The position numbers were made by a program, and so were the translations under genes. This document shows positions 8,542 through 17,383 of a stretch of 64,000 bases of DNA, piece after piece (position 1 is the stretch's first letter; each line of letters opens with the position of its first letter). The notes beneath the pieces were generated by a model, which ran no database searches, was not told where the DNA came from, and was given only the letters and a program-made list of their open reading frames with translations. The DNA is from Prevotella melaninogenica (lineage in GTDB: Bacteria; Bacteroidota; Bacteroidia; Bacteroidales; Bacteroidaceae): positions 62,001 to 126,000 of the forward strand of contig NZ_CP054010.1 in the NCBI RefSeq assembly GCF_013267595.1, read 5' to 3'.

Positions 8542-8690
8542 TTTGTAACTATCAGTATATCAGTTTGTTGTAAAGTCGTGTTCTTGAAGGTGCTTAATAA
8601 GGGTTCAAAAGGGCGTTAGTTAGACTCCAAAAGGGTATCTTTTAGAAGCCAATTGGTGCTTAATTCGAATGCAATTAAGCATCAATATAA
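8542..8690 (+). repeat. dispersed repeat family B, copy 1
   Basis: It has a conserved left flank (ATCAGTTTGTTGTAAAG) followed by modules such as TTCAAAAGGGCGTTAG, ACTCCAAAAGGG and a final GCAATTAAGCATCAAT. Related copies lie at 21219-21317, 29972-30070 (reverse) and 44210-44352. Confidence 0.7.
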
Positions 8691-8745
8691 ATAGGACTTG
8701 TGAATTTTTATTACAAAATATTTGGTTGTTCAGTGTTTACAAAAC

Positions 8746-8787
8746 AATAGAGCCAACTTTTACAGATGCGTAAAAGTTGGCTCTATT
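8746..8787 (-). terminator. terminator of the DUF1573 gene (probably bidirectional)
   Basis: An 18-bp perfect inverted repeat (arms at 8746-8763 and 8770-8787, six-base loop) with T-rich flanks lies 15 nt past the DUF1573 stop. Confidence 0.85.
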
Positions 8788-8802
8788 ATTTTAGTTTGTT
8801 GT

Positions 8803-9189
8803 TTATTTACCAGTCATGACACCCTCTATATATAGTCGGGTCATTTCTACTTTTCCATTTGTACGTACGGTAATGCTCTTTTTGAAGTGTCCCGGGAACT
8901 TGCCTGTTCCGTTATACGTCACATCAATCGTACCTTTCTGACCGGGAGCAATCGGTTTCTTATCATAGCTTGGTATAGTACAACCACAACTTGCAACAAT
9001 CTGGTTAATCACTAATGGAGCTTTGCCAACATTGGTGAAAGTGAATGTTGTCTTGTGCACTGGATTGTCGTCAGAGAAAGTACCGAAGTCGTAAGTTACC
9101 TTATCAAATTTAATTTCTGCCTGATTCTGTGCTACTGCAAATGTCAGTCCGAAAACTAACATCACTGTCATTAATAAGAACTTTTTCAT
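8803..9189 (-). CDS. secreted DUF1573 protein
   Basis: A 128-residue protein with a Sec signal peptide (MKKFLLMTVMLVFGLTFAVAQ, cleavage near residue 21). The mature part is a single immunoglobulin-like DUF1573 domain. Its diagnostic pattern is present: YDFGTF, then HKTTFTFTNVGKAPLVI, then ASCGCTIPSYDKKPIAPGQ and a closing GHFKKSITVRTN. The domain is very common in Bacteroidetes periplasmic proteins; the biochemical role is not established. It is transcribed alone: a minus-strand -7 TACTTTTG is at 9227-9234 and a strong terminator lies just past the stop. Confidence 0.9.
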   Translation of the reverse strand: MKKFLLMTVMLVFGLTFAVAQNQAEIKFDKVTYDFGTFSDDNPVHKTTFTFTNVGKAPLVINQIVASCGCTIPSYDKKPIAPGQKGTIDVTYNGTGKFPGHFKKSITVRTNGKVEMTRLYIEGVMTGK

Positions 9190-9226
9190 GTCGTCTTTGT
9201 TTAATTGATATTTATTAAGTTCGATG

Positions 9227-9234
9227 CAAAAGTA
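9227..9234 (-). promoter_or_regulatory. -7 box for the DUF1573 gene
   Basis: Minus-strand TACTTTTG, 37 nt upstream of the start codon. The -33 element is unclear. Confidence 0.5.
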
Positions 9235-9385
9235 ATGAGAAAGTTTATAGTTTCATTAAAATTTCACAATAATTAAGGAGATATTGTTATTTTAACGCCT
9301 TTCATATAGCAGACTTAACAATAATTCCACAGAACTTTCTTTATATTTTTATAAGGTGTTTCCCATTTTTAATTTAAAGTTCGTA

Positions 9386-9393
9386 TCTTTGCA
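9386..9393 (+). promoter_or_regulatory. -7 box for aspS
   Basis: TATCTTTG, an exact TAnnTTTG match, with a transcript leader of about 80 nt before the aspS ATG. Confidence 0.55.
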
Positions 9394-9479
9394 GGAGATT
9401 ATCAAAACCAAACAATTACGTTTGATTTCCCTTTTGGGGATAATTGCAGAAGCGAAATATAATAAACATATAATAAGAT

Positions 9480-11237
9480 ATGTATAGAACAAATACTTGT
9501 GGAGAGCTGCGCCTTTCGGATGCAGGCAAGGAAGTGACCCTCGCTGGATGGGTACAGCGCGCACGTAAAATGGGAGGTATGACTTTTGTCGACCTTCGTG
9601 ACCGCTATGGTATTACCCAGTTAGTTTTCAATGAGGCCGATAATGCAGACCTTTGTGGCGAAGCTAACAAGTTAGGACGTGAATATTGCATTCAAGTTAA
9701 GGGTGTTGTTAATGAGCGTCAGAGTAAGAATAGCAAGATTCCTACAGGTGATATAGAGATTATTGCTAAGGAGTTGAAGGTGCTTAGTAGCTCAGAAACT
9801 CCTCCTTTCACAATTGAAGATAACACAGACGGTGGTGATGACCTCCGTATGAAATATCGCTATTTAGACCTTCGTCGTGAGGCAGTGCGCAAGAATATGG
9901 AATTACGTCACCGCATGACGATTCTTATTCGTAACTTCCTCGATGCTGCACAGTTTATGGAAGTTGAGACACCTATCCTCATTGGTTCAACACCAGAGGG
10001 TGCACGCGACTTCGTTGTACCATCACGTATGAACCCAGGTCAGTTCTATGCACTCCCACAGAGTCCACAGACATTGAAGCAGTTGTTGATGGTTGCGGGT
10101 TTTGATCGCTACTTCCAGATTGCTAAGTGTTTCCGTGATGAGGACTTACGTGCCGACCGTCAGCCAGAGTTTACACAGATAGATTGCGAGATGTCATTCG
10201 TTGATCAGGATGATGTTATCAATCTGTTTGAGGAGATGGCACGTCATCTTTTCCGTGAGATTCGCGGTGTAGAGCTTCCTAAGTTGGAGCAGATGAAGTG
10301 GCATGATGCTATGAAGCGTTATGGTTCTGATAAGCCAGACTTGCGTTTCGGCATGGAATTCGTAGAGTTGATGGACGACTTGAAGGGTACAGGTTCATTC
10401 TCTGTATTTGATGAGGCTGCTTACATTGGAGGTATTGTTGTTCCTGGTTGTGCTGACTATAGCCGCAAGCAACTTAACGAATTGACCGACTTTGTGAAGC
10501 GTCCACAGGTAGGTGCTCAGGGGCTTGTGTTCATTAAGTACAATGCAGATGGTACTATTAAGAGTTCTATTGATAAGTTCTATACAGAGGAGCAGTTGCT
10601 AAAAGTTAAGGAAACAACAGGTGCTAAGGATGGCGACCTTGTGTTGATTCTTTCTGGTAACAACGTTAGAAAGACACAAGTTCAGCTCTGTTCTCTGCGT
10701 CTTGAGATGGGTGATCGCTTAGGACTTCGCGATAAGAACGTATTTAAGTGTCTTTGGATTGTTGACTTCCCATTGTTCGAATGGAGTGATGAAGAGCAGC
10801 GTTTGATGGCTACTCACCATCCATTTACAATGCCTAATCCTGATGATATCAAGTTGTTGGATGAGCATCCAGAGCAGGTTCGAGCAAAGGCATACGACTT
10901 TGTTTGCAATGGTATCGAAGTTGGTGGTGGTTCACTTCGTATTCACGATACTCAGTTGCAGGAGAAGATGTTTGAGGTTCTCGGCTTCACACCAGAGAGT
11001 GCTAAGGCACAGTTTGGCTTCTTGATGAATGCTTTCAAGTATGGTGCACCACCTCATGCAGGTCTTGCTTTCGGTCTTGATCGCTTTGTAAGTATCATGG
11101 CAGGTCTCGATTCAATTCGTGATTGTATCGCATTCCCTAAGAATAATAGTGGACGTGATGTCATGTTGGATGCTCCTTCGTTTATTGATCAGAAGCAGTT
11201 GGACGAGTTGGAAATCAAGTTAGATTTGAAGGCATAA
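9480..11237 (+). CDS. aspS: aspartyl-tRNA synthetase
   Basis: A 585-residue class II synthetase that attaches aspartate to tRNA(Asp) in the cytosol. The N-terminal OB-fold anticodon-binding domain covers about residues 1-110 ([22 protein letters not shown]). Class II motif 2 is visible in [17 protein letters not shown] with the aspartate-site PQSPQ segment before it. A bacterial-type GAD insertion lies in the middle, and motif 3 is at the end ([16 protein letters not shown]). Length is that of a bacterial AspRS. Whether it is discriminating or also charges tRNA(Asn) cannot be told from the window. It has its own promoter and no close downstream partner. Confidence 0.97.
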   Translation: MYRTNTCGELRLSDAGKEVTLAGWVQRARKMGGMTFVDLRDRYGITQLVFNEADNADLCGEANKLGREYCIQVKGVVNERQSKNSKIPTGDIEIIAKELKVLSSSETPPFTIEDNTDGGDDLRMKYRYLDLRREAVRKNMELRHRMTILIRNFLDAAQFMEVETPILIGSTPEGARDFVVPSRMNPGQFYALPQSPQTLKQLLMVAGFDRYFQIAKCFRDEDLRADRQPEFTQIDCEMSFVDQDDVINLFEEMARHLFREIRGVELPKLEQMKWHDAMKRYGSDKPDLRFGMEFVELMDDLKGTGSFSVFDEAAYIGGIVVPGCADYSRKQLNELTDFVKRPQVGAQGLVFIKYNADGTIKSSIDKFYTEEQLLKVKETTGAKDGDLVLILSGNNVRKTQVQLCSLRLEMGDRLGLRDKNVFKCLWIVDFPLFEWSDEEQRLMATHHPFTMPNPDDIKLLDEHPEQVRAKAYDFVCNGIEVGGGSLRIHDTQLQEKMFEVLGFTPESAKAQFGFLMNAFKYGAPPHAGLAFGLDRFVSIMAGLDSIRDCIAFPKNNSGRDVMLDAPSFIDQKQLDELEIKLDLKA

Positions 11238-11320
11238 CACTCTTTTCGGTTGACTTAAGTCAAAAAAATCTTGCTGAAGGAGTTAAAGCGTTCATTATTT
11301 GTTACTTTTCGTCGTAAGTA

Positions 11321-11352
11321 TTTGATACATTGGAATATTTGATGTACTTTTG
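11321..11352 (+). promoter_or_regulatory. strong promoter for the wHTH gene
   Basis: TTTG at 11321-11324, 20 nt, then TACTTTTG at 11345-11352, a near-ideal Bacteroidetes promoter. The leader to the ATG is about 120 nt. Confidence 0.75.
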
Positions 11353-11478
11353 CAACAAATAAATAGCATTCACCAGAAGAAAGCTAACAACTCTTTTGTA
11401 TGTTTGCATTATTTAAGTAGATTGATACATATAAATAATTATTCGATTGTTTGAACTATACTTTAATTGTGTAAAACT

Positions 11479-11760
11479 ATGACAGAAAAGAAAGAAGTTA
11501 AGTCTGCTCCTAAGGCAGCAAAGAAGGCTCCTGCTAAGAAAGCTCCTGCTAAGAAGTCAGTTGTAGCTATTAATGCAGAGAATGTCGGCTTTAAGGCTGG
11601 CGATGTTTACAATGCTCTTGCTGCTGAAGCCAAGGCTTTGACAGTTGCTGAGATTGCTAAGGCTGCTAATATTAGTACTGATGAGGTTTATCTTGGCATT
11701 GGTTGGCTCTTTAAAGAGGGCAAAGTTAAAGGTGAAAACGACAAAGTTGCTCTTGCATAA
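11479..11760 (+). CDS. small winged-helix protein with Lys/Ala-rich histone-like tail (DUF2582-like)
   Basis: A 93-residue protein starting at ATG 11479; a TTG 12 nt earlier is less likely. Residues about 5-30 are a histone H1-like tail with repeated KKAPAKK units. Residues about 38-93 form a small winged-helix domain (AGDVYNALAAEAKALTVAEI, then STDEVYLGIGWLFKEGKV), resembling DUF2582. The combination suggests an abundant basic DNA-binding protein (inference). A very good promoter 127 nt upstream and a hairpin terminator directly after the gene fit a highly expressed monocistronic unit. A similar KKAP tail occurs on the branching enzyme at 41064. Confidence 0.75.
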   Translation: MTEKKEVKSAPKAAKKAPAKKAPAKKSVVAINAENVGFKAGDVYNALAAEAKALTVAEIAKAANISTDEVYLGIGWLFKEGKVKGENDKVALA

Positions 11761-11783
11761 TTAGAGTAATTATTATAACACAG

Positions 11784-11824
11784 GAGGGGGAGTCTGTATG
11801 ATAAAGGTATAGGCTCCCTTTTTG
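11784..11824 (+). terminator. terminator-like hairpin ending just before the next start codon
   Basis: The arms GGGGAGTCT and AGGCTCCC are followed by TTTTT. The T-run ends at 11823 and the next ATG is at 11826, so expression of that gene needs read-through or another promoter. Confidence 0.6.
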
Positions 11825-11825
11825 T

Positions 11826-12155
11826 ATGCAATACGATAAGGAAATATTACGAGTTCTTGCTGAAGCAGGAAACGAGGGACTTTCTGTTCAGAAAGTCTCC
11901 CGTCATGTTTTTAATGCTTGTAATTCTCTTTTCAATTCACTAAATCAAGAAGACGTACACAAGTATGTACAGATGTATCTCTTGAAGAATAGCAAGTCTT
12001 GCAACTCTCTTATAGAAAAGAGTAGGAAAGGAGTTTATAGGCTAAATGAGAATAATCAGTTATCTCAACAACTGATTCTTCAGTTTCATGACGAGGTAGA
12101 AACTCCTAAAGAAAAGCCTACTGAAGATAGAAGTCTGAATCTGTTTGATTTCTGA
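11826..12155 (+). CDS. hypothetical protein, possible winged helix
   Basis: A 109-residue protein without signal peptide or membrane segment. The first 80 residues are helical and end in a short beta-like segment (KSRKGVYRLNEN), compatible with a winged helix like that of the preceding gene but without its basic tail. The C-terminus is charged and ends NLFDF. The start is the ATG at 11826 because the next in-frame ATG is 45 codons on. That ATG lies 2 nt beyond the T-run of a terminator-like hairpin. I do not recognise the family. It is probably conserved only in close relatives. Confidence 0.6.
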   Translation: MQYDKEILRVLAEAGNEGLSVQKVSRHVFNACNSLFNSLNQEDVHKYVQMYLLKNSKSCNSLIEKSRKGVYRLNENNQLSQQLILQFHDEVETPKEKPTEDRSLNLFDF

Positions 12156-12223
12156 TTTTATAGCTTTATTACCGCAGTAATCCTTGCTTAGCATCACTAA
12201 AAAAGAAAAAGCGACATTAATAA

Positions 12224-12254
12224 TTGTCGTTATTCATTTTTATTTGTATATTTG
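12224..12254 (+). promoter_or_regulatory. promoter for manC
   Basis: TTG at 12224-12226, 20 nt, then TATATTTG at 12247-12254; the start codon follows 30 nt later. Confidence 0.65.
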
Positions 12255-12283
12255 CAGTCATATTAATTTTTTGATAATAAGTT

Positions 12284-13351
12284 ATGGCGCAAACTGATAA
12301 TCATCTCGTCATTATGGCAGGTGGCGTAGGAGGTAGATTCTGGCCGATGAGTACAGCAGACTGTCCTAAGCAGTTTATTGATGTCTTAGGAGTAGGTAGA
12401 TCACTCATCCAGCTGACCTATGATCGCTTTGCAGGTGTTGTTCCTTCTGACAATATGTGGGTTGTCACGAACCAAAAGTATGTCTCTTTAGTTCATGAAC
12501 AGCTCCCAGAGATACCTCTGAATCATATCTTGAGCGAGCCTTGCCGTCGTAATACAGCACCTTGTATTGCATACGTGAGCTGGCGTATCAAGAAAGAGAA
12601 CCCAAAGGCTAATATCGTGGTGTCACCAAGTGATCATATTGTGACCAATGAAGCGGAATTCAAACGTGTCATTTCTAACTGTTTGAAGTTTACTGCAGAA
12701 ACGGATGCTGTGGTTACTTTGGGTATGAAACCAACACGTCCAGAGACGGGTTATGGCTATATACAAGCCGATCTTTCAACAGCTTCAGCGCGTAATCGCG
12801 AGATTTATCGTGTTGATCAGTTCCGTGAGAAGCCTGATTTACCAACTGCAGAACAATATATCAAGCAGAATAACTTCTTCTGGAATGCAGGAATCTTCAT
12901 CTGGAGTGCCTCTACTATTGTCAATGCTTTCCGTATTTATCAGCCAAGTATAGCAAGAATTTTCGAGCGTATCATGGATGTATTGGATACTGCGGATGAA
13001 CAGCGTGTGATTGATGAGGTTTATCCAGAGTGTGAGAATATCTCTGTTGATTATGCTATTATGGAAAAGGCTGAAGAGATATTTGTATGCCCTGCAGACT
13101 TTGGATGGAGTGATTTAGGAACTTGGGGCTCGTTGCTTGCTCAGACACAGCATGATATTTACGGTAATGCTGTTATTGGTAATGATGTTCATCTGTTTGA
13201 TAGTAAGAACTGTATTGTACATACAACGGAGGAACGTAAGGTTGTTATTCAGGGGCTTGATGGCTATATTGTAGCTGAGCAGGATGGTAAATTGCTTATT
13301 TGTCGCCTTTCTGAAGAACAGCGTCTGAAGCAGTTTACAGGAGAAGGATAG
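12284..13351 (+). CDS. manC: mannose-1-phosphate guanylyltransferase
   Basis: A 355-residue cytosolic nucleotidyltransferase making GDP-mannose from GTP and mannose-1-phosphate, the donor for mannose and fucose in surface glycans. The signature GGVGGRFWPMS at residues 13-23 is followed by CPKQFID. Further family segments are ILSEPCRRNTAPCIAY, VSPSDHIV, the sugar-binding RPETGYGYI, FREKP, and FFWNAGIFIW. The C-terminus stops after the short left-handed helix domain, so it is the stand-alone form without a fused isomerase. It has its own promoter and a strong terminator. Confidence 0.95.
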   Translation: MAQTDNHLVIMAGGVGGRFWPMSTADCPKQFIDVLGVGRSLIQLTYDRFAGVVPSDNMWVVTNQKYVSLVHEQLPEIPLNHILSEPCRRNTAPCIAYVSWRIKKENPKANIVVSPSDHIVTNEAEFKRVISNCLKFTAETDAVVTLGMKPTRPETGYGYIQADLSTASARNREIYRVDQFREKPDLPTAEQYIKQNNFFWNAGIFIWSASTIVNAFRIYQPSIARIFERIMDVLDTADEQRVIDEVYPECENISVDYAIMEKAEEIFVCPADFGWSDLGTWGSLLAQTQHDIYGNAVIGNDVHLFDSKNCIVHTTEERKVVIQGLDGYIVAEQDGKLLICRLSEEQRLKQFTGEG

Positions 13352-13384
13352 GCTTATTCAATTCGAATTCGTAAATTAAAAGCT

Positions 13385-13428
13385 TGCGTAGGTACTTGTT
13401 TTATAAACGAGACCTACGCATATCTCTT
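13385..13428 (+). terminator. terminator of manC
   Basis: The outer arms TGCGTAGGT / ACCTACGCA enclose an inner stem CTTGTTT / AAACGAG, followed by TATCTCTTTT. It lies 33 nt past the stop. Confidence 0.8.
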
Positions 13429-13550
13429 TTATAACAAGAGGGCTATGTGAGATGTACTAATAGCTTGTTTAACGATTAAGAAGGCTGTTGTCTGATTGAG
13501 TTAACCAACTTTTCGTTCTCTTTCTGAGGTTCGTTTGTACTGTGTTAGGT

Positions 13551-13604
13551 CCCCGTACCATTGGTGTTCACCCTCCGCACGCCTCGTGCGAAGCCTTCGC
13601 ACAG
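13551..13604. repeat. dispersed repeat family A, copy 2
   Basis: It contains CCATTGGTGTTCACC, CTCCGCAC, CTCGTGCGAAG and CTTCGCACAG modules. It lies in the 360-bp gap between manC and the phytase-like gene. The rest of that gap shows nothing recognisable. Confidence 0.6.
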
Positions 13605-13712
13605 TATTTGCCAAGGATAGTAAGGATGTTAATTGACCTTATCTTATATAATAAGACTTTATTGATTAAGATAAAAGGAAGTCATTGTTAGACGGCTTAA
13701 AACCAAATATTC

Positions 13713-14744
13713 ATGGTTATGAAACTAAAACTCAAGCATATTTTATTCTTTGTATTCTGTTTCCCATTTACGCTTTTTGCACAAGCTCAACAGCTTGTCA
13801 GACTCAATCCACAGCATTACTTTCAGCGTACAGTTCCTAAAGGAAACTATAGTGGGTTGACATGGTTGGGTGGTGATCGTTATGCAGTGGTTTCTGATAA
13901 GATGTCTGAAAGTGGCTTCTTTCGCTTTCGTATACAGATAGATTCTGTTAGTGGAGATATTAAAGACGTTGTGAATGAGGGCTTCCAATCATCGGGCGAG
14001 TTGAATAAGGATGAAGAGGGCATAGCTTTCTTTCCTAAGGACAGCACGTTGTTCATATCCCGTGAAGCAGATAATAGTATCTTAGAATATGGAATGAATG
14101 GTAAACTGACGGGGCGGAAGCTTGCTATTCCCTCCGTTTTCAGTACGGCTACACCGGCTTATAGTTTTGAAGCACTAACTTACAATGCCCATACGCATCG
14201 TTTTTGGACGACTTCTGAAAGTACGTTGAAGATAGATGGAGAACAAGCTAATGCAAAGAATCAAGTGAAGAATAGACTTCGTTTTCAAAGTTTTGATGAC
14301 TCCTTTGTTCCTCAAGAACAGTATGCTTATTTGATGGATGCTGCGGAGATTCATCCTTCTGTGTCTAATTATGCAATGGGTGTACCAGCAATGGCAGCCT
14401 TAGATGATGGAAAATTACTTGTTTTAGAGCGTGAATTCGTGGTAACCTCAAGTAAAATTGGTTCGTTTGTAGAGAATAAGATTTATTGTGTTGACCCTTC
14501 GAAGTCTATGACTATCAGTCAAGAAAAAGCACTTGATACGGATAGTCCGTATATGCAGAAGACTTTGATTGCAACGTGGAAAACCTCCTTAGGACTGCTT
14601 CGTCAGAATCTTGCTAACTATGAGGGTATGTGTCTTGGCCCCCGCCTTGCAGACGGAAGTCAAGTTGTAGTACTTTGTGCTGACAGCCAAGACCAATATG
14701 GTGGTGTTCTTCGTGACTGGTTTCGTACGATTATTATTCGATGA
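13713..14744 (+). CDS. secreted esterase-like phytase-family protein
   Basis: A 343-residue protein with a Sec signal peptide (hydrophobic stretch HILFFVFCFPFTLFAQAQ, cleavage near residue 25). The mature part matches the esterase-like-activity-of-phytase family: YSGLTWLGGDRYAVVSDK, then DEEGIAFF with a nearby READNSI, YSFEALTYN, and ANYEGMCLGPRL with a C-terminal VLCADSQDQYGG. These repeated acidic motifs resemble blades of a beta-propeller. The likely role is hydrolysis of a phosphate ester outside the cytoplasm, but the substrate is unknown. Starts at ATG 13713 or ATG 13719 are equally possible. It converges with the sigma factor gene, 24 nt apart. Confidence 0.8.
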   Translation: MVMKLKLKHILFFVFCFPFTLFAQAQQLVRLNPQHYFQRTVPKGNYSGLTWLGGDRYAVVSDKMSESGFFRFRIQIDSVSGDIKDVVNEGFQSSGELNKDEEGIAFFPKDSTLFISREADNSILEYGMNGKLTGRKLAIPSVFSTATPAYSFEALTYNAHTHRFWTTSESTLKIDGEQANAKNQVKNRLRFQSFDDSFVPQEQYAYLMDAAEIHPSVSNYAMGVPAMAALDDGKLLVLEREFVVTSSKIGSFVENKIYCVDPSKSMTISQEKALDTDSPYMQKTLIATWKTSLGLLRQNLANYEGMCLGPRLADGSQVVVLCADSQDQYGGVLRDWFRTIIIR

Positions 14745-14768
14745 ATCCTATTCAACTTTGTGCTGCTT

Positions 14769-15455
14769 TTATTTCATCTTCTTATGAAGTTTGCGCAAAG
14801 CCTTGTCACGAATCTGGCGTACACGTTCGCGTTTTAATCCCATATCCTCCGCAATCTCTGCCATCGTATAGTGTGCTCCAGTCAATCCATAGATATAAGT
14901 GATGACCCTTTTTTCACGTTCATCAAGTACATCTAATCCTTTTTGGATTTCATTGCTGAGTATTTCTTGGTTAAGATGTTCGTCAGCATGCTTGGCATTT
15001 TCATTCTCAAGGATATGCTGAAGTGTGAAGTTATTGTTGCTACCTACTGGTACAGGCTGGTCAATAGAGATAGCATGTGAACGCTTCTGTTCAAATCTAC
15101 TTGTCTCGTTCTTAGGAAGTTTATAGAGTGTTGCTTGCTCTTTGATAGCCTCTTCCATAGCTTTACGGATGTAAGGAGCCGCAAAGACAACAAAGCGTAC
15201 ACCTTTTGAACCATCAAACTTCTGTGCGGCATACATCATACCAATATTTCCTTCACTGATAAGGTCGTCTTCACCCAATCCTCGGTTATGGTATTGATGA
15301 GCCAATGAAACAACAAACTTCAAGTTAGCCTTGGTCAACTTCTCCAAAGCTCTTGCGTCACCAACCTTTATCTTCTCTGCTAAATCCTGCTCTTCTTTAT
15401 CTGAAAGAAGCTGCTCGTTAGCTATATCTTCTATGTATTTCTCGTTTGAAGTCAT
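14769..15455 (-). CDS. alternative sigma-70 family RNA polymerase factor
   Basis: A 228-residue sigma factor with regions 1.2, 2, 3 and 4. Region 2 reads TKANLKFVVSLAHQYHNRGL, then DDLISEGNIGMMYAAQKFDG. Region 4 has TMAEIAEDMGLKRERVRQIR, a typical -35-recognition helix-turn-helix. It is shorter than the RpoD-like primary sigma of this phylum. Its promoter-melting segment reads FAAPYIRKAMEEAI rather than the usual tryptophan-containing WWIRQSI, so it probably serves a special regulon. The start at 15455 gives the standard N-terminus; an upstream extension to 15542 would overlap dedA. It is the last gene of a probable glnS-TPR-dedA-sigma operon. Confidence 0.88.
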   Translation of the reverse strand: MTSNEKYIEDIANEQLLSDKEEQDLAEKIKVGDARALEKLTKANLKFVVSLAHQYHNRGLGEDDLISEGNIGMMYAAQKFDGSKGVRFVVFAAPYIRKAMEEAIKEQATLYKLPKNETSRFEQKRSHAISIDQPVPVGSNNNFTLQHILENENAKHADEHLNQEILSNEIQKGLDVLDEREKRVITYIYGLTGAHYTMAEIAEDMGLKRERVRQIRDKALRKLHKKMK

Positions 15456-15490
15456 AAAAAAGTGTTGTGGTAGAATATTATTATATAGGG

Positions 15491-16141
15491 TTATACCTGC
15501 TGTGAATGGTTCTTGTTGTTCTTCTTTTTCTTGACATACCACTTAACAAGGAAGTAAAAACAAACAACAATTACCAAGAAGATAAGACCAAACTTAATAT
15601 ACTCTCCATACTCTAAAATCTTCTCTTGGAGCTGATCTTCTGGTACAAAAGAGTGCATGTAATGTCCTAAAAGTGCAAGAATAGTGTGCCATGAGGCTGC
15701 ACCTATAGTAGTATAAAGCAAGAACTTCCAGTAGCTCATCTTCGCCAATCCTGCTGGAATGGAGATAAGATGGCGAATACCTGGCAAGAGACGGCCAGTG
15801 ATTGTAGCCACCATACCATGCTCATCGAAGTATCGTTCGCTCTTTTCAACTTTCTCTTGATTCAATAAACACAAGTGTCCCCACTTACTATTGGCAAACT
15901 TATAGATGATAGGGCGACCAAGATACCATCCTGCAAGATAGTTAATAGTTGCACCAACGTCTGCTCCTAAAGTGGAGAAAAGAATTACCAACCATATATC
16001 AAGGTTGCCTGCGGCAGCATGATAGGCAGCTGGGGCAACAACTAATTCTGATGGTACAGGGATAACCGTACTTTCAAGAAGCATCAAAATAAAGATGGTG
16101 CCATAGTTGAGATGTCCGAGCATGGATGTGATAAAACTCAT
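15491..16141 (-). CDS. DedA family membrane protein
   Basis: A 216-residue polytopic inner-membrane protein of the DedA/SNARE-associated family, whose members act in lipid flipping and proton-dependent envelope homeostasis. Signature segments are STVIPVPSELVVAPAAYHA in the first membrane region, the GATINYLAGWYLGR loop, and the re-entrant ITGRLLPGIRHLISIPAGLA with the conserved arginines. Four to five hydrophobic segments are visible and the C-terminus is very basic (VKKKKNNKNH). It sits 31 nt after the TPR gene and 35 nt before the sigma gene. Confidence 0.9.
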   Translation of the reverse strand: MSFITSMLGHLNYGTIFILMLLESTVIPVPSELVVAPAAYHAAAGNLDIWLVILFSTLGADVGATINYLAGWYLGRPIIYKFANSKWGHLCLLNQEKVEKSERYFDEHGMVATITGRLLPGIRHLISIPAGLAKMSYWKFLLYTTIGAASWHTILALLGHYMHSFVPEDQLQEKILEYGEYIKFGLIFLVIVVCFYFLVKWYVKKKKNNKNHSQQV

Positions 16142-16172
16142 AATGATATGTTATTAATTATAATTCTGTTTG

Positions 16173-17366
16173 TTATAAAATACGAATATTGGGGTAGTCT
16201 TGTGGGCTTGTTCCTTCTGGATAGAGGTCTGATAGTACCTCTATACTCTCCTCTGGATTCCTTTCAACGGCTTGTCGCAAGTATATATTGAACTCCTTTT
16301 TTAGCTTTAATTCATAACAACAGCGTGCGAGGTATGCGAAGCCGATGTCCCAGTCGTCATCCATTTCAGGCAATAACGTACTAAAGATGTTGTAAGCATA
16401 TTCGACATATCCATTGTCAAAGGTCGAAATACCAATGTGGATGAGTGTCAGACTCTTGCTCTGTGTTTCTGCTAAAGCCAAATGATAATATCGTTGCGCT
16501 TCTGAAGCATTGCCCTGCATGAGATGTATATGTCCGATAGTAACATCAACGACAGTTGTATCTTGATTATGGCAGAGTTTCTTATAACGCTCGTAGTACT
16601 TCAGAGATTCCTCATAATTCCCAAGTGTAAAGAGTCCGTTGGCCTTGTTGAGGATAGCTTCTTCATCATCAGGGTTGATAGCTATGGAGTATTCACTTGA
16701 TGTGATTGAATCCTTTATGTCATTCCTTAAAAGCTGATTCTGGGCTAACTGATTCCAATAAGGACCAGAATAAGGGTTGGTATCAAGTAACTCATTGAGA
16801 ATGGATTCACTCTCTTTATACTTCCCACGGCTCTTGAGAAGACGCGCACGAAGTTCCTTATAATCGTTATCTTCTGTCTTTGTTGAGCGGCTCAACCATT
16901 TCTCTACATATTCATTTTCTTCATAATCGGAAAAGAGAGCAGCAACATCAAGGACATAATCCTCGCGGTCTTCTTGTGAGATAACCTCGTCATACTGATT
17001 TTGAAGGAAGTCATCTGCTTCGTCTGCCTTATTATCAACAATCATAATTTCAGCCTTAAGATAGAGATAATCTAAGTCACTCTTATCAACAATCATCTCT
17101 GCAATCTCGTTAGCAAGCTCTGGGTCTTCGTCGATGAATAATGCTAAACGTGCCTTGAAAGCAAGTGGAGTAGTGGCTGTTGGATACAAGCGGGTGGCAT
17201 AATCGATAGCGTCTAAAGCATTGTTATCCTCACCAATATAGTGGTAATATTCAGCAACATCAGTCAGTTCCTCTGGGTCGAGGAACTCGCTGATGTTGTC
17301 TTTTTGCAGTTCCTCATATCTATGAAGGACTTGCTTGAATTTATCACTCTGATAGTATATATCCAA
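16173..17366 (-). CDS. TPR-repeat protein
   Basis: A 397-residue acidic soluble protein built of helical pairs with TPR spacing and residues. Examples are DVAEYYHYIGEDNNALDAID, then NPYSGPYWNQLAQNQLLRND, NPDDEEAILNKANGLFTLGN and GNASEAQRYYHLALAETQ. No signal peptide is seen, so it acts in the cytosol, probably as a protein-interaction scaffold. It begins 17 nt after glnS and precedes dedA by 31 nt, so it belongs to that operon. Beyond TPR-mediated binding no function can be assigned. Confidence 0.8.
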   Translation of the reverse strand: MDIYYQSDKFKQVLHRYEELQKDNISEFLDPEELTDVAEYYHYIGEDNNALDAIDYATRLYPTATTPLAFKARLALFIDEDPELANEIAEMIVDKSDLDYLYLKAEIMIVDNKADEADDFLQNQYDEVISQEDREDYVLDVAALFSDYEENEYVEKWLSRSTKTEDNDYKELRARLLKSRGKYKESESILNELLDTNPYSGPYWNQLAQNQLLRNDIKDSITSSEYSIAINPDDEEAILNKANGLFTLGNYEESLKYYERYKKLCHNQDTTVVDVTIGHIHLMQGNASEAQRYYHLALAETQSKSLTLIHIGISTFDNGYVEYAYNIFSTLLPEMDDDWDIGFAYLARCCYELKLKKEFNIYLRQAVERNPEESIEVLSDLYPEGTSPQDYPNIRIL

Positions 17367-17383
17367 ATCTTACTTTACTTTAG